Below are positions 6,855-11,394 of a stretch of DNA of 11,394 nt, piece after piece (the first letter of the stretch is position 1; the number at the start of each line of letters is the position of its first letter). The DNA is from Planctomycetaceae bacterium (GTDB taxonomy: Bacteria > Planctomycetota > Planctomycetia > Planctomycetales > Planctomycetaceae): contig CANJZR010000068.1 of NCBI GenBank assembly GCA_947479075.1, positions 1-11,394 of the forward strand, written 5' to 3'. The position numbers were made by a program, and so were the translations under genes. The notes beneath the pieces are model-generated. The model was not told where the DNA came from. It was given only the letters and a program-made list of their open reading frames with translations, and did no database searches.

Positions 6855-7298
6855 ATGAACAAAGCCTTCATGAAAGAGCCTGACGGGCTCGATCAGGTCC
6901 GTTGTCCCGGTTGTGAATCGGTCGGCGTTGCCGTTGGCAATGCGCCGCTCGATCACCACATCCTGCCCGAGAATCGTTCCGCACTTGGTGACCACGCCTG
7001 GTTCTGTCGTTATGCCGGTTGCCCCATCGCCTACTTCAACAATTGGGCAGGGCAGGTACTTGTCTCCCAGTTGCGCAGCCCGGTCTATCCGAAATCTCCC
7101 GATGCCCCTCTCTGCAGCTGTTTTCCGTTTTCGATGGAAGACATCGAAGCTGACGCCCAGGAACCGGTCCCTCACCGGATACGTGAACTGTACGCAAAAT
7201 CAAAAAGTCCCGCGGCCCGCTGCAGTCACCTCGCACCGGACGGCCAGTGTTGCCTGACCGAAATTCAACGCCTGTATTTCCGACTCAAAACCCCATAA
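6855..7298 (+). CDS. CopZ N-terminal-like zinc/[2Fe-2S] metallochaperone domain protein
   Basis: 147 residues. Cysteines follow the pattern of the N-terminal domain of Archaeoglobus CopZ: C17-P-G-C20 near the start, WFC51-x4-C56 followed by IAYF (the 'FC-x4-C-x-VYF' signature), C87-S-C89-F, and C123 with a C132-C133 pair in DGQCCL. In the archaeal protein this domain binds one zinc and one [2Fe-2S] cluster and assists copper delivery; the CxC and the late cysteines belong to the cluster. The present protein lacks the HMA (GMxCxxC) copper domain that follows in CopZ, so it is a stand-alone version, and no copper ATPase is in the window. The start at 6855 has no clear ribosome binding site, and an ATG five codons on is possible. 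It lies 89 bases after the anti-sigma gene and may be independent. Family likeness is good; the metal and partner are inferred. Confidence 0.75.
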   Translation: MNKAFMKEPDGLDQVRCPGCESVGVAVGNAPLDHHILPENRSALGDHAWFCRYAGCPIAYFNNWAGQVLVSQLRSPVYPKSPDAPLCSCFPFSMEDIEADAQEPVPHRIRELYAKSKSPAARCSHLAPDGQCCLTEIQRLYFRLKTP

Positions 7299-7519
7299 CC
7301 CAACCCCGGCCAACATATCGGGGCCATCTGTCCATACTGCGTCGTTTCCGCTTCTCATCACGTACGCGACCGAATCGCCCAGTGAGTGGGATCGAGACGA
7401 ACCCCCGATTCCCCCCTGTCAGCAGTTGAGGCGGCTTTTGCGGACATTTGAGTCAGTGGCTGCTAAGACTGAGCATACCAGTGAGAGTGAGGCTGTAGAC
7501 GCACAAGACTAGTGGTTAA
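7299..7519. other. Gap without recognised gene, downstream of the CopZ-like gene
   Basis: No reading frame or RNA gene is supported here. CCCCG and CGGGG near 7306-7331 could pair, but no T-run follows, so this is not called a terminator. The right-hand part may include unrecognisable 5' remains of the DUF1295 relic; reading all three plus-strand frames gave only scattered stops and no family motif. Confidence 0.35.
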
Positions 7520-7814
7520 CTGAGCAACGAGCAGTCTCGCTATTGGCAGGCCAAAATGGCTCAGGCGAGCCCGCAGTTCATGTGGGTGGTATCGCTATCA
7601 TTCCAGATGGGCATCACCGCTACCCTCGCCGGATGGTCGATTGCCCACTTCATCAGCATCCTGCTCTGGAGTATCGGCTAGTTCTTCCAAGCAGTCGGTG
7701 ACTGGAAGGTGTCCCGCTTCCGAGAGAAACCGGCGAACAAGGGCAAGGTACTGGATACCGGTCTGTTGGAAATCGGACCGGGGATTCTACTTTGGGGGAG
7801 TCGATGGATTGTTC
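7520..7814 (+). pseudogene. Decayed DUF1295 (steroid 5-alpha-reductase-like) membrane protein gene
   Basis: Read on the plus strand, 7556-7678 gives a hydrophobic 41-residue stretch with FMWVVSLSFQMGI and ISILLWSIG, then a TAG at 7679-7681. The same frame continues with FFQAVGDWKVSRFREKPANK (7682-7741) and GKVLDTGL (7742-7765). These match in order the DUF1295/PF06966 hallmarks LWxxG-x-FFEAVGDWQ, ARFKADPANRGKVxDxGL. Dropping one base (T7766) restores GLWKSDR-GFYFGG and later GLF, the remains of GLWRYTRHPNYFG...WWGLF with about one codon lost. Another in-frame stop (TAA 7517-7519) precedes the region, and part of the upstream half (typically around 150 residues) is missing. Functional members are membrane proteins with several helices. 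This copy is dead: one nonsense codon, one frameshift and a truncated 5' end. The last part overlaps the 3' end of the minus-strand EF-hand gene. Recognition is from motif memory and not from a search. Confidence 0.8.
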
Positions 7815-9577
7815 AATGAATTCTGCTGTGAGTTGCCAGCTTCTTCGGGGCTGATCAGTCCGTCATGGTTCATGTCGAACTGGTCGAATAGTTTTCGACG
7901 CCCCAGAAATTCGCGTGGTGACAAGTCTCGATCATGATTACGGTCCATCTTAATAAACCAAGCAGGAAGATCTTGCGGGGTTGTATTGTTGCTTATCACC
8001 GACCTCGTGGAAACACGCTGCTCATTTGCGAATGGACCGCGAACTCTCGGTGTGCCCGATTTGAATACACCGCTCATCTCGACCGAAAGCTCTCCCAACG
8101 AAACATGCTCATCCCGGTTGGAATCCAGGGCCGTGAGCTTCGCCGGGATATCGGAAACTTCTCTTAAACTGAGCCGTCCATCACTGGGGCTGCTGTCCAC
8201 CAGTTTGAAGAAGCTGCTTCCGTTTCCTGCAATTTCCCAAGTGATTCCCGTTTGGGAAAGTGAGATTTCTCGATCTACCTGGTCGACATACTCTTTCTCA
8301 AACATCTTCTCGTCCCTGTCGACATCACCCAGCGTAAAAAACTCAGGCGGAAAACCGAATCGTCTCATTTCAGACAAAGTCAGATAGTCATTGTTGTCAT
8401 TATCAAGGCTCTTGAAATTCCGCGAATAGAGATCTCGCAGATTCTGGGGGGCATCCGCCGGTGATCCAGCCGAGCTCAACGTCAGCGGAATCTCACCCAG
8501 CTGAAGCACGATGCGATTCTCCTCGTTGATACTAAGCCGAAGCTCCTTTTCCATCGATGACGTCGTCGTTCCGATTGATTTGACGGAGAAGGTTCCATCA
8601 ATGCCGGGGGCTTGAACCTCTAATTCCACAGTCGGGATCATGGCCTTCGCCAGCTGTGACAGTTCGGCGCGATCGAGTTTGCCGTCCGAGTTTCGATCGG
8701 CCTGTTGAAACGTCTCAGCACTGACCTTCAACTCGGACAGAGACAGCTTTTCATCCCTGCGGAACGTTCTGGAAACAGGGTCGCGTGAGGCTTTGTCATA
8801 GGACTCCAGCAGTCGCCTGGGAACTGCGCTGGCAGAGTCATCCGGGTTGACCACCATCAACTGACCGAGCGCTCCGGCCAGGCGTTGACTGGACATGGCC
8901 TGTTCCTCCGGAGCAGACTGCTGCAATTCCGTATTCGTCAACAGATCGTCATCGTTCTGATCATAGCGACGTAGATTGGCGGGAGCGGATTCCAACTCAG
9001 TCTTGGAAAGTTTCCCGTCGGAGTCGAGGTCCAGTTTGGGAAACAGGTTGACGGGGCCAATCTGAATACCGTCGCCGGTGAAAACTTGATTCTCGGTGTT
9101 CGCTGTCGATTGAATCGTGAAGGGATTCCCAAGCTGGGCGATGAGAATCTGTCTGCATTCTTCGCCCGACAGTTTTCCATTGACCGGATCAAGGTTGACG
9201 AGCGCAGCTGGACCGGGAGTGGACGTCGACGAGGCCACCACGGCGAACCGTTTGAGTTCCTCGCCCTCTAAAGCACCATTGTGATTCACATCGAAGGCAC
9301 CGAACTGGGCGTCCGCCCATTGGCGACGGATCCCCCGAAAGCCCTCACCTTTGACATACAGATGCACCCGAAACAGCAATGGTTTTTGCTGGGTGAAGAA
9401 AAGAATATCCTGGACGGCATCGTTCTGCTTCGTACGATCCGTCTCGTTGCGGGAGTCTTCGGCATGCACCTGATCGGAGGCTGTCGACGAGAGAAGAGAT
9501 GCGACCAGCCCGAGAAGAAGTGCGAGTTCGACGGTATTACGGCACAAGCTCAGGGTCAAAGCGGACAGTGCGTTCAT
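7787..9577 (-). CDS. Secreted multi-EF-hand protein
   Basis: 596 residues from the ATG at 9577, chosen because AGGAG lies at 9590-9586 on this strand, eight bases upstream; the open frame extends 35 codons further but only into the preceding gene. A signal peptide spans roughly 1-39 (hydrophobic core LALLLGLVASLLS). About ten EF-hand-type calcium loops follow, at residues 96, 183, 206, 294, 392, 418, 461, 485, 545 and 568 (first Asp of each). The best ones are DLDSDGKLSKTE, DRNSDGKLDRAE and DMNHDGLISPEE. Several others lack the central glycine (DNDNND, DVDRDE, DSNRDE, DRNHDR). Between residues 315 and 365 is a beta-rich stretch with no EF-hands. The protein is probably exported and calcium-binding, possibly helping its neighbours at the cell surface. 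The start overlaps the DUF1501 stop as ATGA, which points to translational coupling. Specific function is unknown. Confidence 0.9.
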   Translation of the reverse strand: MNALSALTLSLCRNTVELALLLGLVASLLSSTASDQVHAEDSRNETDRTKQNDAVQDILFFTQQKPLLFRVHLYVKGEGFRGIRRQWADAQFGAFDVNHNGALEGEELKRFAVVASSTSTPGPAALVNLDPVNGKLSGEECRQILIAQLGNPFTIQSTANTENQVFTGDGIQIGPVNLFPKLDLDSDGKLSKTELESAPANLRRYDQNDDDLLTNTELQQSAPEEQAMSSQRLAGALGQLMVVNPDDSASAVPRRLLESYDKASRDPVSRTFRRDEKLSLSELKVSAETFQQADRNSDGKLDRAELSQLAKAMIPTVELEVQAPGIDGTFSVKSIGTTTSSMEKELRLSINEENRIVLQLGEIPLTLSSAGSPADAPQNLRDLYSRNFKSLDNDNNDYLTLSEMRRFGFPPEFFTLGDVDRDEKMFEKEYVDQVDREISLSQTGITWEIAGNGSSFFKLVDSSPSDGRLSLREVSDIPAKLTALDSNRDEHVSLGELSVEMSGVFKSGTPRVRGPFANEQRVSTRSVISNNTTPQDLPAWFIKMDRNHDRDLSPREFLGRRKLFDQFDMNHDGLISPEEAGNSQQNSLNNPSTPPK

Positions 9578-10938
9578 ATCAGAATCTCCTTGATCGGAGC
9601 AGCCTTCGGGTCGACCAGACGAATGGGACGGCCAACGTTGGAGATGTTCTCCGTCATTGAATCGAGCCCGAGTGCATGACAAATCGTGCCATGCAAATCG
9701 ATTTCCGAAACTGGTCGATCCTGAACTTCCATACCATCGTCAGCCGTCCGGCCAATCACCTGTCCACCCCGAATTCCGCCACCAGCCAGCACAGCCGACC
9801 AGGCCAACGGGAAGTGATCACGACCACCGTTGCTGTTAATGACTGGGGTTCGCCCGAATTCCCCCATCCAGACGATTAAGGTCGAATCAAGCAGACCGCG
9901 CGAGTCCAGATCTTCCATCAGGGCAGACCACCCCGTGTCCAGAACCTCGCTGAGAGATTTCACTGCGGCAAAATTTCTCTGATGGGAATCCCAGCCAAGA
10001 AACTGGTCCTGATCGGCAGCGTTGTTGAGGGAGACATCGACAAAGGGGACTCCTTGTTCAATGAGTCGCCGTGCCAGCAGGCACCCTTGGCCAAACATCG
10101 TTTTTCCATAGCGTGCACGATCCGCCTCGGATTCCTTTTCGAGGCCAAACGATTCCACCGCATCAGATTTCATTAACCGGATTGCCTGCTCGTAGGCGGC
10201 ACTGTGGCTGACGACGGGGATTTCAGGACGATCAGACTGAAATCCACGCTCCACTTTTTGAAGTAATTCCAGTCGTCGTTCGCGCTGACCCGCGGAGATG
10301 TGCGACGGAGTTTGCAGGTTTTCGACTTGTAACGCGCGATCCAGCTGTTTCAAACTGGCATCTGAATTAAACGAGATATTGCTTCCGACCAGCATCGGTG
10401 CATATTGCGAACCAAGAAAACCCGGCCCCCACGCGGCGGGACTCAGAAAACGCATCGGCTGAATGCTGACAAAATTGGGGAGTTCCGCGTCGGAACGCCC
10501 GAGCTCCTTCGACAACAATGAACCCAGCGTGGGATATTGAATCGGACCTTGAGGGGCGTAGCCAGTATGCATCAAATGTGTCGCCCGACCATGGTCCCCC
10601 TCTTTGGTGTTCATGGAGCGGATAATCGCCATTCGCTTCGTCCATGCAGCGACCTTCGGAAGATGCTCGCTGATCCGAATGCCCGGCACGGCAGTATCGA
10701 TCTCTTTGAATTCCCCACCGTTGGCGTGTCCCGGTTTGAGGTCAAAGGTGTCGATCTGGCTGGGACCGCCATTCATCCAGAGGAGGATACAGGATCGTTT
10801 GCGCTGAGGATGATCCGCTGCTTGTTCAGCCAGGAGCGGCATCCACGCTCGTAAGCCGATGGCCAGCGCTCCCAGGCCGCTCAAACATTCGCGTCGCGAC
10901 AATCGGTGGCCAACCCGAGTCAAGGGGGAAGGGAACAT
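9574..10938 (-). CDS. DUF1501 domain protein with Tat-like leader
   Basis: 454 residues. The leader holds a twin-arginine motif, SRRECLS at 14-20, followed by a short hydrophobic stretch (GLGALAIGL), as expected for export in folded form. The body carries the DUF1501 hallmarks: LLWMNGGPSQIDTFDLKPG (52-70), EHLPKVA (91-97), MAIIRSM followed by EGDHGRATHLMHTGY (113-127), then VDVSLNN, WDSHQRNF, WMGEFGRTPVINSNGGRDHF and a final DLHGTICHALGLD. The family belongs to the alkaline-phosphatase/sulfatase superfamily (Asp/His metal-site residues are visible in DTF, DSH and GRDHFP), but no substrate is established. GAGGA sits seven bases before the ATG. It is 46 bases downstream of the DUF1553 gene, the standard partner in planctomycetes, and overlaps the EF-hand gene by four bases. 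Confidence 0.95.
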   Translation of the reverse strand: MFPSPLTRVGHRLSRRECLSGLGALAIGLRAWMPLLAEQAADHPQRKRSCILLWMNGGPSQIDTFDLKPGHANGGEFKEIDTAVPGIRISEHLPKVAAWTKRMAIIRSMNTKEGDHGRATHLMHTGYAPQGPIQYPTLGSLLSKELGRSDAELPNFVSIQPMRFLSPAAWGPGFLGSQYAPMLVGSNISFNSDASLKQLDRALQVENLQTPSHISAGQRERRLELLQKVERGFQSDRPEIPVVSHSAAYEQAIRLMKSDAVESFGLEKESEADRARYGKTMFGQGCLLARRLIEQGVPFVDVSLNNAADQDQFLGWDSHQRNFAAVKSLSEVLDTGWSALMEDLDSRGLLDSTLIVWMGEFGRTPVINSNGGRDHFPLAWSAVLAGGGIRGGQVIGRTADDGMEVQDRPVSEIDLHGTICHALGLDSMTENISNVGRPIRLVDPKAAPIKEILI

Positions 10939-10984
10939 AACGCTGTCCTCGCCAGAAAAATGAGTTCGATACGGCCGTCGGGAA

Positions 10985-11394
10985 TTAGTGATTCAGCAGG
11001 AATTCGCTGCTGTTCAGCAACGCCCAATAGACATCGCCAAGAGATTGCTTCCAATCGCGATCAGGAGATTTCTCTTCGATGTACTTGAGCAACTCTGTGG
11101 CTTCCTCCGGTCGTGGAGGTCGAGCGAGAGCTGCCATGTACAGGAGTTCCAGACGTTCGGCGTTGCTGAAGAAGGGGGCCTCGATGAGAGCAGACAGAGT
11201 CATACTGGCTTGGGGGGATGTCGCCTGATCAACAAAACTGCCGTTCATCAGCAGCAGCGATTGGAGGATTGATGTTTGCACCTCGCCTGGAGAGCCCACC
11301 TGCTGGCCAAACAACTCCCGAAACCTCGCGCGTTGGCCACCTTCGCCAAAAACGACCCCCCTCGAATTCACCTGTTGTTCATTACCCCCCGTGG
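10985..11394 (-). CDS. DUF1553 (PSD1-type) protein, C-terminal part only
   Basis: The frame is open to the window edge, so only the last 135 residues are seen; no start lies inside, and the GTG at 11371 is just an internal valine codon. Recognisable C-terminal family features are SILQSLLLMNGSFVDQ, then ERLELLYMAALARPPRPEEA (the YLxxLxRxPxxEE motif) and the closing DVYWALLNSSEFLLNH. Complete DUF1553 proteins are long secreted proteins, usually with PSCyt1 (cytochrome-like) and PSCyt2/DUF1549 domains ahead of this region, and are almost always encoded next to DUF1501 genes. It is the first visible gene of the minus-strand operon; the promoter lies beyond the window. Confidence 0.93.
   Translation of the reverse strand, partial: TGGNEQQVNSRGVVFGEGGQRARFRELFGQQVGSPGEVQTSILQSLLLMNGSFVDQATSPQASMTLSALIEAPFFSNAERLELLYMAALARPPRPEEATELLKYIEEKSPDRDWKQSLGDVYWALLNSSEFLLNH

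Noticed and set aside
7306..7331. CCCCG...CGGGG pair after the CopZ-like gene
   Set aside because: Short stem, long loop and no following T-run.
7641..7937. Plus-strand open frame of 98 codons across the EF-hand 3' end
   Set aside because: It begins inside the relic in the wrong frame; only its FYFGG...GLF part matches the decayed DUF1295 gene and the rest is antisense of the EF-hand gene.

Overview
The window looks like chromosomal DNA from a member of the Planctomycetota (Planctomycetales-type; I cannot fix the genus). The reasons are the DUF1553-DUF1501-EF-hand operon with a twin-arginine leader, an ECF sigma factor with a membrane-anchored anti-sigma partner, and a small protein that looks like a conserved planctomycete hypothetical. 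Base composition is moderately GC-rich, and most real starts have a visible AGGAG-like ribosome binding site.

Positions 1-4852, plus strand: an envelope/stress-type locus. A monocistronic LEA-like protein built of continuous 11-residue amphipathic repeats (184-600) has a good sigma-54-like promoter candidate upstream (84-99) and a perfect 10-bp terminator hairpin downstream (640-675). A tight three-gene operon follows: a DUF883/YqjD-like tail-anchored protein (998-1408), a DUF1469/YqjE holin-superfamily-like membrane protein (1424-1885) and a DUF3618-like protein with five tandem 11-residue repeats (1887-2753). Next is a long AI-2E-family permease carrying a cobalamin-binding-like C-terminal domain (2858-4852), closed by a 14-bp terminator (4938-4979). 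The order resembles the enterobacterial yqjD-yqjE arrangement, extended by DUF3618 and the permease.

Positions 5159-7298, plus strand: a 73-residue conserved-looking small protein, an ECF sigma factor starting at TTG, its anti-sigma factor 19 bases downstream, and a stand-alone CopZ-N-like metal/iron-sulfur domain protein.

Positions 7299-7786: the gap between convergent genes holds a decayed DUF1295 (steroid 5-alpha-reductase-like membrane protein) gene. It has in-frame stops and a one-base frameshift, and its last recognisable motif runs into the 3' end of the EF-hand gene on the other strand.

Positions 7787-11394, minus strand: an operon read right to left. It contains the C-terminal end of a DUF1553 protein (cut by the window edge), a complete DUF1501 protein with a Tat-like leader, and a secreted protein with about ten EF-hand loops whose start overlaps the DUF1501 stop in an ATGA.

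Nothing here is clearly a new defence or mobile system. The most interesting points are the DUF1295 relic, the locus of 11-mer-repeat and YqjDE-like proteins, and the permease fused to a degenerate B12-like domain.
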